A DNA stretch of 64,000 nucleotides from Candidimonas nitroreducens (GCF_002209565.1 NZ_NJIH01000010.1:248001-312000); one strand, 5' to 3'; shown: positions 43,428-52,822, counted from the stretch's first letter. Notes: generated by a model from the sequence alone, not told the origin. Program-made: numbers and translations.

Positions 43428-43451
43428 GGGCTCGGCCCGGGGGCCGAACCC
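43428..43451. terminator. Strong GC hairpin past ilvD
   Basis: TCGGCCC-GG-GGGCCGA (43432-43447) is extended by GGG/CCC with one mismatch on each side. It lies ten bases after the ilvD stop on the minus strand, between two convergent genes. No U-tract follows. It probably stabilises or ends transcripts. Confidence 0.45.
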
Positions 43452-43460
43452 TGCGTGCCG

Positions 43461-45146
43461 TCAGAACTTATCCAGCACCGCGCCCGTACTGGCGGCCGAG
43501 GCGTTGAAGGCGAACTTGGCTTGCACGCCGCGGGTGTAGCGCGGCGCCGGCGCCTTCCAGGCCGCGCGGCGCGCCGCGATTTCCTCGTCGGGCACGTTCA
43601 GCTGCAGCAGCAGCTTGTACGAGTCGATGGTAATGGAATCGCCTTCCTGCACCAGGGCGATGACGCCGCCGGCCGCGGCTTCGGGCGAGACGTGCCCCAC
43701 CACCATGCCCCAGGTACCGCCCGAGAAGCGGCCATCGGTGATGAGGCCGACCGAATCGCCCAGCCCGGCCCCCACCAGCGCGCCGGTGGGCGCCAGCATT
43801 TCCGGCATGCCCGGCCCGCCCTTGGGCCCCAGGTAGCGCAGCACCATGACGTCGCCGGCCTTGATGCGGCCCGCGAGTATTGCGTCCAGCGCCGACTGCT
43901 CGTCGTCGAAGACGCGGGCGGGGCCCGTCATGGCCGGGTTCTTCAGGCCCGTGATCTTGGCCACCGCGCCCTCGGGCGACAGATTGCCCTTGAGGATAGC
44001 AAGGTGGCCTTGCTTGTACAGCGCTTTATCCAGCGGGAAGATGACCTTCTGGTCGGCGCGCGGCGCATCGGGCACGTCGCGCAGCACCTCGGCGATGGTC
44101 TGGCCGCTGATGGTGATGCAGTCGCCGTGGATCAGCCCGGCGTTCAGCAGTATCTTCATGACCTGCGGAATGCCGCCGGCCCTGTGCAGATCCACCGCCA
44201 GGTAATGGCCGCTGGGCTTCATGTCGCAGATGACCGGCACGCGCTGGCGCACGCGCTCGAAGTCGTCGATGGTCCATTCCACCCCCGCCGCGTGCGCAAT
44301 GGCCAGCAGATGCAGCACCGCATTGGTGGATCCGCCGGTGGCCATGACCACGCTGACGGCGTTCTCGATGGACTTGCGGGTGATGATGTCGCGCGGCTTC
44401 AGGTCGCGCTGTATGGCCTTGAGCAGCACGCGCGCGGATTCGGCGGCGGACTGCGTCTTTTCATCGTACACATTGGCCATGGTCGAGGAATACGGCAGGC
44501 TCATGCCCATGGCCTCGATGGCCGAGCTCATGGTGTTGGCCGTGTACATGCCGCCGCAGGAACCCGGCCCGGGTATGGCGTGCAGCTCGACCTGCTTGAG
44601 TTCCTGGTCGCTCATGCGTCCGGCAGCGTTTTCGCCCACAGCCTCGAAGACGCTGACGATGTTCAGGTCTTTGCCGTGCAGGCACCCCGGCAATATGGTG
44701 CCGCCATAGACGAAGATGGCCGGCACATTGGCGCGCAGCATGCCCATCATAGCGCCCGGCATGTTCTTGTCGCAGCCGCCGATGGTCAGGACGCCGTCCA
44801 TCCACTGGCCCTGCACACAGGTCTCGATGCAATCGGCAATGACTTCGCGCGAAATCAGGGAATACTTCATGCCCTCGGTGCCCATGGCCATGCCGTCGGA
44901 AATGGTGGGCGTACCGAACACCTGCGGGTTGCCGCCGTTGTCGCGTATGGCCTCGATGGCCGCGTCGGCCAGCTTCTGCAAGCCGCTGTTGCAAGGCGTG
45001 ATGGTGCTGTGGCCGTTGGCCACCCCGACCATGGGCTTGCCGAAGTCGGTTTCCTTATAGCCCAGGGCGTAATACATGGAACGATTGGGCGCGCGCGACT
45101 TGCCCTGTGTGATGTGTCCGGAGCGCAAAGGTTTGGAATCAGCCAT
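43461..45146 (-). CDS. ilvD: Dihydroxy-acid dehydratase
   Basis: A 561-residue IlvD. It dehydrates 2,3-dihydroxy-isovalerate and -methylvalerate in valine/isoleucine synthesis. The Fe-S ligands Cys52 (TPCNSGL), Cys125 (GGCDKNMPG) and Cys197 ([12 protein letters not shown]) are all present. [15 protein letters not shown] and the C-terminal [13 protein letters not shown] are typical. Start ATG 45146 is set by AGGAAG upstream; the longer frame overlaps the Bug gene. Related sugar-acid dehydratases share the fold, so IlvD is the best but not the only call. It lies 140 bases after a Bug gene in the same direction, which allows its own promoter. Confidence 0.9.
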   Translation of the reverse strand: MADSKPLRSGHITQGKSRAPNRSMYYALGYKETDFGKPMVGVANGHSTITPCNSGLQKLADAAIEAIRDNGGNPQVFGTPTISDGMAMGTEGMKYSLISREVIADCIETCVQGQWMDGVLTIGGCDKNMPGAMMGMLRANVPAIFVYGGTILPGCLHGKDLNIVSVFEAVGENAAGRMSDQELKQVELHAIPGPGSCGGMYTANTMSSAIEAMGMSLPYSSTMANVYDEKTQSAAESARVLLKAIQRDLKPRDIITRKSIENAVSVVMATGGSTNAVLHLLAIAHAAGVEWTIDDFERVRQRVPVICDMKPSGHYLAVDLHRAGGIPQVMKILLNAGLIHGDCITISGQTIAEVLRDVPDAPRADQKVIFPLDKALYKQGHLAILKGNLSPEGAVAKITGLKNPAMTGPARVFDDEQSALDAILAGRIKAGDVMVLRYLGPKGGPGMPEMLAPTGALVGAGLGDSVGLITDGRFSGGTWGMVVGHVSPEAAAGGVIALVQEGDSITIDSYKLLLQLNVPDEEIAARRAAWKAPAPRYTRGVQAKFAFNASAASTGAVLDKF

Positions 45147-45286
45147 TTTCTTTTCTTCCTCTATCTGTATGTGGCAATTTTCCCGAAATGAAACAGCCCA
45201 ACAGACAAAGTGTACTCTCACGAATCGTAAAGTCCGGCAAGAATTCGCTCTAGCATATAACGTTTGGCAAATCACACAAACTTCCA

Positions 45287-46294
45287 TCACGAACGCGGCG
45301 ATGCTCTCATTCGCTCTGCGATCTCGGCCCAATTCCGGATTTGGATTTGGATAAGGTGACGGAATTCTTCGGATGTCTTGGCGTACGGTTCCATATGAAA
45401 CCGATCACGCAAGGTGATGCTTTCTTCAGAAGAAGAAATTATCTGGCGCAGCGCTTTGCCGATTATCTGCACATCCACAAGCGGCATTCCTGCGGGGCCC
45501 ACCAGTCCCGCGAGCCCATAAGGATGCACGCTTTCAACGCCGAGCAGGCCGGCCTGGCTGAATGTGGGCACGTTCGGAAGATAGGCAAGCCGTTCGGGCG
45601 TCGTGACAGCCATCGCCTTCACTCTCCCAGCCTTGACCAAAGGCAGAGCCACCTGAGCGGCCGTCAAGGCAACATCCACGCGGCCGGCCGCCAATTCAAG
45701 CATGGCCTGATTGTCGCCGCTCATGGGAACATGCACCATATCGGTGTGCAGCGCCGACAGCACATACTCCATCATCACATGGCTGGCAGAGCCTACACCG
45801 CCAGAAGCAAAATTGAGCTGCCCCGGATGGGCTCGCGCATAGGCGAAAAGTGAATGCGCGTCGTTGGCGGGAAGATTGTTTCTGGCCACCAAAATTCCAG
45901 GATGTATTCCGATCGTGCCGATGAAACTAAAGTCACGCAACGGGTCATAACCAACATTTTTACCAAGCACGTAGTTCTGCACCAGCATGCTTCCCGTGGC
46001 AACCAACAACGTATAACCATCGGCCGGGCTAGCCTTCAACACATTGGATGCTACGGCGAAATTCCCGCCAGGACGATTGAGGACAATGATCTGCACATGC
46101 AGCAGATGGGCAAGCTTCTTGGCGAGTGGCCGCACGACGGAATCGGTCGAGCTACCAGCAGCGAAGGGCACGATCAGGGTAATCGGCCGGCTTGGATAAG
46201 CGGCGGACAGTGCTGGTACAGGCGCGCTGGCCGCAAGCAACAAGCTCGCTGCCGTTGCAAGCCAGTAGCGCCGTGCCCATTTCTCAGGCTCCAT
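45287..46294 (-). CDS. Bug/TctC-family periplasmic solute receptor
   Basis: A 335-residue Bug receptor. The leader [20 protein letters not shown] is cut near ALSAA. The mature part is [69 protein letters not shown] and [19 protein letters not shown] 46294 lies one base past the LeuD-like stop. AGGAGG of its ribosome binding site lies within the end of that gene, so translation is coupled. It probably imports the substrate or an intermediate of the LeuCD-like/lyase pathway upstream. Confidence 0.92.
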   Translation of the reverse strand: MEPEKWARRYWLATAASLLLAASAPVPALSAAYPSRPITLIVPFAAGSSTDSVVRPLAKKLAHLLHVQIIVLNRPGGNFAVASNVLKASPADGYTLLVATGSMLVQNYVLGKNVGYDPLRDFSFIGTIGIHPGILVARNNLPANDAHSLFAYARAHPGQLNFASGGVGSASHVMMEYVLSALHTDMVHVPMSGDNQAMLELAAGRVDVALTAAQVALPLVKAGRVKAMAVTTPERLAYLPNVPTFSQAGLLGVESVHPYGLAGLVGPAGMPLVDVQIIGKALRQIISSSEESITLRDRFHMEPYAKTSEEFRHLIQIQIRNWAEIAERMRASPRS

Positions 46295-46295
46295 T

Positions 46296-46796
46296 TCAGG
46301 CCTCCTGTTCCGACTGGAGCTGTTGCTGTACCCAGTTGGTCAGGCCTCCCATCCGCATGAGGTTTTCAATGAACTCTGGTAGAGGCAGCGCCTTCAGGGT
46401 ATGGTCGCCAAGGCAGATTTCTCCGGACTTAGTATCAACCACAGCTTGTTGCCCTTCATCTGCGAATTTCAATGCATCGGCGCAGGTTATGGGAGGCAGG
46501 CCCAGGTCTACACACATTCTGTAGAAAGTCCGGCTGAAACTCGCCGCGACAATGCAACTGATGCCAAGAGCCTTGAATCCGAGCGGCGCATGCTCGCGCG
46601 CCGATCCCGAGCCGAAATTTTCGCCAGCGACGATGATATCGCCCGGCTGAACCCGATGGATGAACTCCGGGTCGGTTTCTTCAAACATGTATTTTGCCAT
46701 TTCCGCCGGACTCTGCAGTGACAGATGTCGACCGGCTATCATCACATCCGTATCGACGTTATCGCCCAGGCGACGCACCAACCCTCGATAAATCAT
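46296..46796 (-). CDS. Aconitase-family small subunit (LeuD-like hydro-lyase)
   Basis: A 166-residue swivel-domain subunit of the LeuD / homoaconitase small-subunit type. It starts RGLVRRLGDNVDTDVMIAGR and has the substrate loop IIVAGENFGSGSAREHAPLG. ALGISCIVAASFSRTFYRMC follows. It would pair with the large subunit encoded just upstream to hydrate or dehydrate a 2-hydroxy/2-ene di- or tricarboxylate. The AGGAGA ribosome binding site overlaps the large-subunit stop (nine bases before this ATG), indicating coupled translation. The neighbourhood is catabolic, so it is probably not the leucine enzyme. Confidence 0.88.
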   Translation of the reverse strand: MIYRGLVRRLGDNVDTDVMIAGRHLSLQSPAEMAKYMFEETDPEFIHRVQPGDIIVAGENFGSGSAREHAPLGFKALGISCIVAASFSRTFYRMCVDLGLPPITCADALKFADEGQQAVVDTKSGEICLGDHTLKALPLPEFIENLMRMGGLTNWVQQQLQSEQEA

Positions 46797-46805
46797 TCGA
46801 GTCTC

Positions 46806-48071
46806 CTAAAGCGCTGCGGGATTGATTATTTCGCCTGCTACCGCCGCAGCGGCCGCAACATATGAATTGCTCAAGTAAACCTGCGAGCCGGCGTGACCCG
46901 CCCTGCCTTGAAAATTGCGGTTGATTGTGGCGATCGCGACTTCGCCATCATCGAGCGCGCCATTATGGCCGCCAAAGCATGCGCCACAGGTAGGAGTCGT
47001 TACGGCGGCCCCTGACTCGATGAATTGATCAATCAGGCCTTCGGCCATGGCCTGACGGTAAATCGCCTGCGTGGCGGGCACAATGATGGCTCTGGTTCCC
47101 GGCGCCACTTTCCTGCCTTTCAGGACGCTGGCGATCTGGCGCAAATCCGTTATGGTGCCATTGGCACAATTCCCCATGTAGACTTGGTCGACATGAACAC
47201 CGTGGATTTCATCCACGGGAACGACGTTGCCAGGTGAATAAGGCTTGGCAACCATAGGCTGGACGCTGGCAAGATCAAAATCATAGCGGCTTTCATATTC
47301 AGCGTCCGCATCGGCCGAAATCAGCCTATAAGGGCGCTTGCAGTGGGTAGCAGCCCATTCAAGGGTCTGCCCGTCCGGCTCGACGATGCCAGTCTTAGCC
47401 CCGGCTTCCAGCGCCATGTTGCAAATCGCCATACGCTCGTCCATGTTCAAGTCGGACAAGCCAGGCCCCACAAATTCCATAGACTTATAAAGTGCACCGG
47501 CCGTACCAATTTCCTGCAACGCTTTCAAAATGATGTCCTTACCCGTCACAAACGGCGCCTTTTTTCCGCGCAAGTTGAAACGCATCGATTCCGGCACCCT
47601 GAACCAGGTCTCGTCCAAGGCAAGTATCGCGGCGATTCCGGCCCAGCTCATCCCGGTACCGAAGGCATTGAATGCGCCCGCAGTAGTAGTATGGGAATCA
47701 CCTCCAACAATAATGTCGCCAGGGCCGACCAGGCCAAGCTCGGGAACGAGTGTGTGTTCGATGCCGCCTTTGCCCAGGTCATAGAAATGTTCTATACCTT
47801 TGGCCTTGGCAAAGCGGCGCATGTCGATACCCAGGCGCGCCCCTTGTGCATTGGGAGCAGGCGCGAAATGATCCACAACAAGAGCCAGATTTTCGGGCGT
47901 GCGTACCCTCTTCGCACCCATTTTCTCAAAATGGCGGAACGCTCCAGGGCCATTGATGTCGTTCAGCAGGCATAAGTCCACTCGCGCCCTGACGATATTT
48001 CCCGGATCCACATTTACCGAGCCATCGATCACATGGCTTTCGAGTATCTTTTGCGCTATCGTTTTTCCCAT
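46806..48071 (-). CDS. Aconitase-family large subunit (LeuC-like hydro-lyase)
   Basis: A 421-residue large subunit of the LeuC/homoaconitase family. The [4Fe-4S] ligands are Cys302 (MGNCANGT), Cys362 and Cys365 (PTCGACFGG). VVGGDSHTT-type motif IVGGDSHTTTAGAFNAFGTG and NMALEAGAKTGIVEPDG are conserved. Length fits the shorter archaeal-type/LeuC2 group, which includes 2,3-dimethylmalate dehydratase and other non-leucine enzymes. AGGAAA stands before ATG 48071, eight bases after the lyase stop. With the lyase and TcuA-like genes it suggests hydration of an aconitate-like intermediate. Confidence 0.9.
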   Translation of the reverse strand: MGKTIAQKILESHVIDGSVNVDPGNIVRARVDLCLLNDINGPGAFRHFEKMGAKRVRTPENLALVVDHFAPAPNAQGARLGIDMRRFAKAKGIEHFYDLGKGGIEHTLVPELGLVGPGDIIVGGDSHTTTAGAFNAFGTGMSWAGIAAILALDETWFRVPESMRFNLRGKKAPFVTGKDIILKALQEIGTAGALYKSMEFVGPGLSDLNMDERMAICNMALEAGAKTGIVEPDGQTLEWAATHCKRPYRLISADADAEYESRYDFDLASVQPMVAKPYSPGNVVPVDEIHGVHVDQVYMGNCANGTITDLRQIASVLKGRKVAPGTRAIIVPATQAIYRQAMAEGLIDQFIESGAAVTTPTCGACFGGHNGALDDGEVAIATINRNFQGRAGHAGSQVYLSNSYVAAAAAVAGEIINPAAL

Positions 48072-48079
48072 GGCATTTC

Positions 48080-48991
48080 CTATTGACTGCTAGTGTCCTT
48101 CTCGATATACCGCGCGGCCAAAGCACGATACTTGTCATAACCCACCAGATCACAAATGCCGTCGAATGACGCCATCATTTCTTCGGTATCTGAAAGCGAT
48201 CCGCAAGCGATGAAGCTCTTCATGACTTGTTCGACTCCATGCAGTGCCGCCAGCGTGGGCGCCAGGGAAACCACTGAGGCCGAAAAGCCGAGTTCGGCTA
48301 TCTCGCTCAAAGACAGCCGGGGAAAGAAGGTCGGAATGATGCACAGGGGCGTCGGCCTATCCCATGCACGGGCAAACGCCCGCAGCGGCTCCAATGTCCT
48401 GGACACTGGTACGATCAGATCAGCCCCCGCTTCAGCATATGCATGAGCCCGCTCCAGCGCCTCCGCGACTTCGACTCCTGCCGCAAACGAATCAGTCCGA
48501 GCCCAAACCATCAATCCTTCGTCGAAACGAGAATCAACGGCCGCTTTGATCTTGCCCACCATCTCTCGTCGGCTGGCCAGCGAGCGACTGCCGTCATAGA
48601 GCGATGCCTGCTTCAGGCTGCGCTGGTCTTCGATCACAATAGCGGCAACTCCGCCCCGGTCGAACAATTGCACGGTTCGCGCAACGTTCAAAGCATCCCC
48701 GTAGCCGCTGTCGCAATCGGCGACAACAGGCAGACCCGTTGCCTCCGCCAGCGAACTGCAAAAGCGCAGATGCTCGGTTACCGTAAGAAGACTGACATCG
48801 GGCGTGCCTAGAGTGGCCGCAGTGCTTATCATGCCTCCTCCCCATATGGCCTTGAATCCGAGCCGTTCCAAGAGCTGTGCGGACAGCGCATCGTATGGGC
48901 CGGGTATAGGCAGCGGCGTAGCGCGGCTCATTAAACCGCGCAAGGCTGTGCGCGCTTCGCGCGGCGAAAAATTCCTGTTCGGGAAGGTCAC
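48080..48991 (-). CDS. Isocitrate lyase/PEP mutase superfamily lyase, GTG start
   Basis: A 303-residue ICL/PEP-mutase barrel. Mg2+-site acids are seen in VVADCDSGYGDALNVARTV (D92, D94) and IVIEDQ (E121, D122). The gating loop that carries the catalytic Cys (K-R/K-C-G-H) in isocitrate, methylisocitrate and dimethylmalate lyases is replaced by RSLKQASLYDGSR, without Cys. This makes it closer to the Cys-less oxaloacetate decarboxylase/PEP mutase types. It could still cleave a 2-hydroxy acid by another route. GTG 48991 has GGGAG seven bases upstream. It is encoded between the TcuA-like and LeuC-like genes. Confidence 0.85.
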   Translation of the reverse strand: MTFPNRNFSPREARTALRGLMSRATPLPIPGPYDALSAQLLERLGFKAIWGGGMISTAATLGTPDVSLLTVTEHLRFCSSLAEATGLPVVADCDSGYGDALNVARTVQLFDRGGVAAIVIEDQRSLKQASLYDGSRSLASRREMVGKIKAAVDSRFDEGLMVWARTDSFAAGVEVAEALERAHAYAEAGADLIVPVSRTLEPLRAFARAWDRPTPLCIIPTFFPRLSLSEIAELGFSASVVSLAPTLAALHGVEQVMKSFIACGSLSDTEEMMASFDGICDLVGYDKYRALAARYIEKDTSSQ

Positions 48992-49103
48992 TGTCTCGCT
49001 CCCTATTCAATCCGCACTTTTTCAGCCGGGGTGATGAGGCGCAGCAAAATGATGTGCGATAAATATGGAAGGCATGTCGGACATAGGGTTTCCAATAATG
49101 AAA

Positions 49104-50639
49104 TCAACCCGGAATCGTATGCATGCCGGCATGATGGGTATCGACGACCTGTATGCCGCGAGCAAAATTAGCCGCGCTTTGTCCAGCGATCCGCCCGAAT
49201 ACCGCACCGCTCATCAGCCCTGTTCCTCCTGGATAATTGAAATAGAACATGCCACCCACAATTTCTCCAGCGGCATACAGGCCATCGATACGTTCAAGAT
49301 TGGTGTTGAGTACTTCTGCCTTATTGGTGATACGCAAACCACCATAGGTGAAAGTGATGGCACAAGTAACCGCGTAGGCTTCGAATGGCGGATTGTCTAT
49401 GGTGTTGGCCCAATTCGACTTGGGGACGCTCAACCCGGTAGTGCACCGCCCATCCTTGATGTCGGGCCGGAATGGCCGATCAGTATGGATTGCGGCGTTG
49501 TATTCACGTATGGTCTGGAGCAGTTTGGCACCATCCACGTCATCGAGTTTTTGGGCGAGTTCTTCGAGGCTTTGCGCCCGTACTCTTGTGACATGCTTTT
49601 TCTTGTACTCCTCCCGCAGCAGAGGCAACACTTTTGCATCGTATATCTGGTAGGCGAAGTGACCAGGCTGTTCCAGCACCATCTGACCGTATTTCGCATA
49701 AGTGTAATTTCGCAGATCCGCCCCCTCATCGAGGAAACGCTCGCCGCGGGCATTGACCATAATCGAGAAAGGATAGCTGTGGCGCCAGTAGCTGGGCGTG
49801 GTCGGTATGTCGCCGAACTCGGTCGCATACCGCTCCCAGCTCACGGCGTGGCATCCTGACCAATGTCCATAAGGCGAGGCACCAATCCGGGTTGCCATTG
49901 CCAAGCCGTCGCCGGTATTGAATTTCGTACCTCTGACCTTGGCCAGATCCCAACCCTTGCCCAGGTAGCGGGCGCGCCATTCGGGGTTAGACTCAAAGCC
50001 ACCACATGCGAGCACCACCGCCTTGCCGAATATTTCAACAGGTTGGCCGCCCATGTCGGCAACGACGCCTCGCACACCGCGACTGTCATGAATCAGTTCG
50101 CGAACCCAAGCGCCATAGCGGATGTCCACTCCGGCTTGCTCGCCCCGTTTGTAGAGGGCGGCCATCAAACCTTGGCCACCACCCCATAGTTCTAGGATGA
50201 CACCACCAAAAAAACGGAAAATGCCGTCGATTTTGTATGCCTGTTTGCCGAAATAAGGCAAGAATCTCACCCCATTCTTGCGCAACCAGTGCATGGTCGG
50301 ATTGCTTTGTCTGATCATGATCTCGCACAAGTCGGGATCCGTGCGGTTTTCCGTCGTGCGGGCCATGTCGTCGAAAAATTGGTCTTCTGTATAACGGCCG
50401 AAATCACTCATTGCGATGTCTTCGCTGCTGATATCGGGGCACAGGGCCTGTATGTCTTCAACGCCGTTATATACGCAACGTATCATCTCGGTATAACAGC
50501 TATTGCCACCGCGCTCGGATTGCGGCGCTCGCTCCAATACAACGACTTTGGCGCCTTCTTCACTCGCAGACAATGCTGCGCATAACGCCGCGTTTCCGCC
50601 GCCCACCACGATCACATCGTATGCTTTAGCTAATTCCAT
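49104..50639 (-). CDS. FAD-dependent dehydrogenase, tricarballylate dehydrogenase (TcuA)-like
   Basis: A 511-residue flavoprotein of the succinate dehydrogenase/fumarate reductase flavoprotein family, closest in pattern to TcuA/CobZ. The FAD fingerprint is YDVIVVGGGNAALCAALSAS, followed by ERAPQSERGGNSCYTE. TcuA-like blocks are ACGGFESNPEWRARYLG, GTKFNTGDGLAMAT, HWSGCHAVSWE and the C-terminal GEIVGGMFYFNYPGGTGLMSG. Known TcuA oxidises tricarballylate to cis-aconitate and passes electrons to the membrane protein TcuB; no TcuB gene is seen here. AGGAG precedes the ATG. It follows the Bug gene and precedes lyase and LeuCD-like genes. Confidence 0.88.
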   Translation of the reverse strand: MELAKAYDVIVVGGGNAALCAALSASEEGAKVVVLERAPQSERGGNSCYTEMIRCVYNGVEDIQALCPDISSEDIAMSDFGRYTEDQFFDDMARTTENRTDPDLCEIMIRQSNPTMHWLRKNGVRFLPYFGKQAYKIDGIFRFFGGVILELWGGGQGLMAALYKRGEQAGVDIRYGAWVRELIHDSRGVRGVVADMGGQPVEIFGKAVVLACGGFESNPEWRARYLGKGWDLAKVRGTKFNTGDGLAMATRIGASPYGHWSGCHAVSWERYATEFGDIPTTPSYWRHSYPFSIMVNARGERFLDEGADLRNYTYAKYGQMVLEQPGHFAYQIYDAKVLPLLREEYKKKHVTRVRAQSLEELAQKLDDVDGAKLLQTIREYNAAIHTDRPFRPDIKDGRCTTGLSVPKSNWANTIDNPPFEAYAVTCAITFTYGGLRITNKAEVLNTNLERIDGLYAAGEIVGGMFYFNYPGGTGLMSGAVFGRIAGQSAANFARGIQVVDTHHAGMHTIPG

Positions 50640-50701
50640 TCACTCCTGCTCCGATAGACGTCGATTGCTAAAAGGCGCTGCCGATCCGCCCAATTACTCG
50701 A

Positions 50702-51697
50702 TTACTCTTTAGGGATGCCCGCCGAGGAAATCACGTCTCCCCACTTCTTGATCTCGCCCTGGATAATGGAGCGGAATTTCTGTGGCGAAGAAGTCATGGG
50801 GCTCGCTCCAACTGTCTGCAGGGATTTTTTGACATCGGAAGCCGCCATTCCTCGGACGATAGCGCTGTGCAATGTATCGACCACCTCCTGTGGCGTACCC
50901 GCAGGGGCAAGCACCCCGAAAGTCAGGGTGCTTTCATAGCCTGGAACCCCGGCTTCGGACATCGTCGGGACGTCCGGCAGTACGTCCGAACGCTCGGAGC
51001 TGGTTACTGCCAATGCTCGCAAGCGTCCCGCTTTGATCAAAGGCACAAGCGGCGGCAGTACCCCGATATACATCTGCACCTGTTGGCCCAACAGGGCACT
51101 GATGGCGTGAGATGTGCCGTTATAAGGCACATGCACGATATTGATCTTCGCCATGCTCTTGAACAACTCCGCCGACAAGTGTTCACCAGTACCGATGCCG
51201 CCCGAAGCAAAAAACAATTTTCCGGGACTTTTCTTGGCCAGTGAGATCAAGTCTTTCAAATTCCGAACCGGCAACGCGGTAGGCACCACCAGCACCAGCG
51301 ACGAGACTCCAATCGTGCTGATCGGAGCAAAATCGCGCAACGGGTCATACGGTATCTTGGCGTACAAATTGGGATTGATAGCCAGCGTGCCCGTATGTCC
51401 GATCAGCAGGGTATAGCCGTCCGGAGCCGCTTTGGCCACATAGCCGGCGCCAATATTCCCCCCCGCCCCCGTTCGGTTCTCCACCACGACGGCCTGCCCC
51501 AAGAGCTTGGAGAGTTTCTCGGCGACAATGCGGCCAAACATATCAGTGCCACCTCCCGCAGCAAACGGCACGACCACACGGATCGGACGATCGGGATAGG
51601 AAGCCGCGGCGTGCACACTGGAAGCAAGTACGAGAGCCAAAGCGCATATGCCGCCAAGCAGCCCCAGCAACCTACAACTCTGACGGATGGAGAGCAT
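50702..51697 (-). CDS. Bug/TctC-family periplasmic solute receptor
   Basis: A 331-residue Bug receptor. The leader CRLLGLLGGICALALVLASS ends near VHAAA. Mature motifs are YPDRPIRVVVPFAAGGGTDM, VVVENRTGAGGNIGAGYV, KAAPDGYTLLIGHTG, FFASGGIGTGEHLSAELF and FGVLAPAGTPQEVVD. It is the first gene of the minus-strand operon with TcuA-like, lyase and LeuCD-like genes, and it diverges from the CysB-like regulator. GAGGTT lies before its ATG. It probably supplies the acid oxidised by the flavoprotein. Confidence 0.92.
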   Translation of the reverse strand: MLSIRQSCRLLGLLGGICALALVLASSVHAAASYPDRPIRVVVPFAAGGGTDMFGRIVAEKLSKLLGQAVVVENRTGAGGNIGAGYVAKAAPDGYTLLIGHTGTLAINPNLYAKIPYDPLRDFAPISTIGVSSLVLVVPTALPVRNLKDLISLAKKSPGKLFFASGGIGTGEHLSAELFKSMAKINIVHVPYNGTSHAISALLGQQVQMYIGVLPPLVPLIKAGRLRALAVTSSERSDVLPDVPTMSEAGVPGYESTLTFGVLAPAGTPQEVVDTLHSAIVRGMAASDVKKSLQTVGASPMTSSPQKFRSIIQGEIKKWGDVISSAGIPKE

Positions 51698-51859
51698 TTC
51701 AGAACCTCACAAGGTTAAAAGTTAAAAACTTGTTTGTTCCTGCTGTCGTAGCCATTTTCAGGATGGGCTTGGCCTGCACTGATCTTAAGCAGCACTACGT
51801 TATTAGTACAATTCAATCTATGTATGCAGTATTTGGTGTTCAAATAATGGTCGCTACCT

Positions 51860-52822
51860 ATGAACCTGAATCAGCTCCGCAGTGTCTGCGAGATCGTCAA
51901 TAGCGGACTAAAAATATCCCAGGCTGCGGGTGCCATGTACATATCCCAGCCGAGTGTTACCCGGCATATCAAGGAACTCGAGCAAGAGCTGGGATTCGAG
52001 GTTTTCGTGCGTAGCCAGAACCGTGTGCTGGCCGTAACGCCGCGCGGCGAAGAAATTGTGCGTAGCGCACGCAGAATCCTTCAGGAGATCGAGAATATTC
52101 ACGAGCTGCGCAACGAAATCGCCAATTCGGGGCACGGCGAAATGACCATCGCAACTACACATACACACGCCAAATACATCCTGCCGCCCGTGGTTCGACG
52201 GTTCATTGCAAAGTATCCCAACGTGTCGTTAACCCTGCATCAAGGCAATCCCAAGGAATGTAGTGACCTGGTCGTGCAGGGACAGGCAGATATGGCCATT
52301 TGTTCTAATGTGAAGGATCCAAGCCCCGAAGTCTGTTTCATCCCCTGCTACAAACTGCGACGCATCGTCTTGACCGGCCCCGACCACCCGTTGCTGGCGA
52401 CCCAACCCCTTACCCTCGAAGCCTTGGCTCGATACCCCTTGGTTTCCTACGATGGAGCCTACGGCGGGCGACGGATTGTCGACCAGGAATTCTCGGCGCA
52501 TCACCTCGTGCCCTCCATCGCTCTGACGGCAACCGATGCAGAGGTCAGCAAGGAATACGTCAAACTTGGGCTTGGAGTTGCTATTTTCGCGGCAGTCGCC
52601 TTCGATCCCAAGGTCGACTCACCTCTGCGCACTATTCCTGTCGACCACCTATTCCAGCCCAGCATGATCAATTTGGTGCTGCGCAAGCATAGCTTTCTGC
52701 GCGGCTACATCTATGAATTCATGCATTTTTTCGCACCCGGCTTGAACAAAGGCGTGATTGAGGAGGCGCTTTTCGGAAAAGCGGATTTTTCTGTTGGCCT
52801 AGACCAATTGCCGTTTCTGTAA
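51860..52822 (+). CDS. LysR-family regulator, CysB/Cbl-like
   Basis: A 320-residue LysR of the CysB/Cbl type. The start MNLNQLRSVCEIVNSGLKIS, the SQPSVTRHIKELEQELGFE helix, and the effector-domain strand MTIATTHTHAKYILPPVVRR are characteristic. SLTLHQGNPKECSDLVVQG matches the CysB-type sulfate/acetylserine pocket region. It diverges from the Bug-TcuA-like-lyase-LeuCD-like operon across 162 AT-rich bases and is its probable regulator. There is no sulfur gene nearby, so the effector may be an organic acid. Confidence 0.9.
   Translation: MNLNQLRSVCEIVNSGLKISQAAGAMYISQPSVTRHIKELEQELGFEVFVRSQNRVLAVTPRGEEIVRSARRILQEIENIHELRNEIANSGHGEMTIATTHTHAKYILPPVVRRFIAKYPNVSLTLHQGNPKECSDLVVQGQADMAICSNVKDPSPEVCFIPCYKLRRIVLTGPDHPLLATQPLTLEALARYPLVSYDGAYGGRRIVDQEFSAHHLVPSIALTATDAEVSKEYVKLGLGVAIFAAVAFDPKVDSPLRTIPVDHLFQPSMINLVLRKHSFLRGYIYEFMHFFAPGLNKGVIEEALFGKADFSVGLDQLPFL

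Noticed and set aside
43455-45191. A 578-codon open frame on the plus strand opposite ilvD
   Set aside because: ilvD has all Fe-S cysteines and a proper ribosome binding site. The opposite frame has a composition typical of antisense translation of GC-rich genes and no known domain.
46296-48071. Leucine biosynthesis leuCD
   Set aside because: No leuA/leuB nearby. The context is flavoprotein, lyase and Bug receptors, and LeuC is of the shorter type. It is kept as a LeuCD-like hydro-lyase only.
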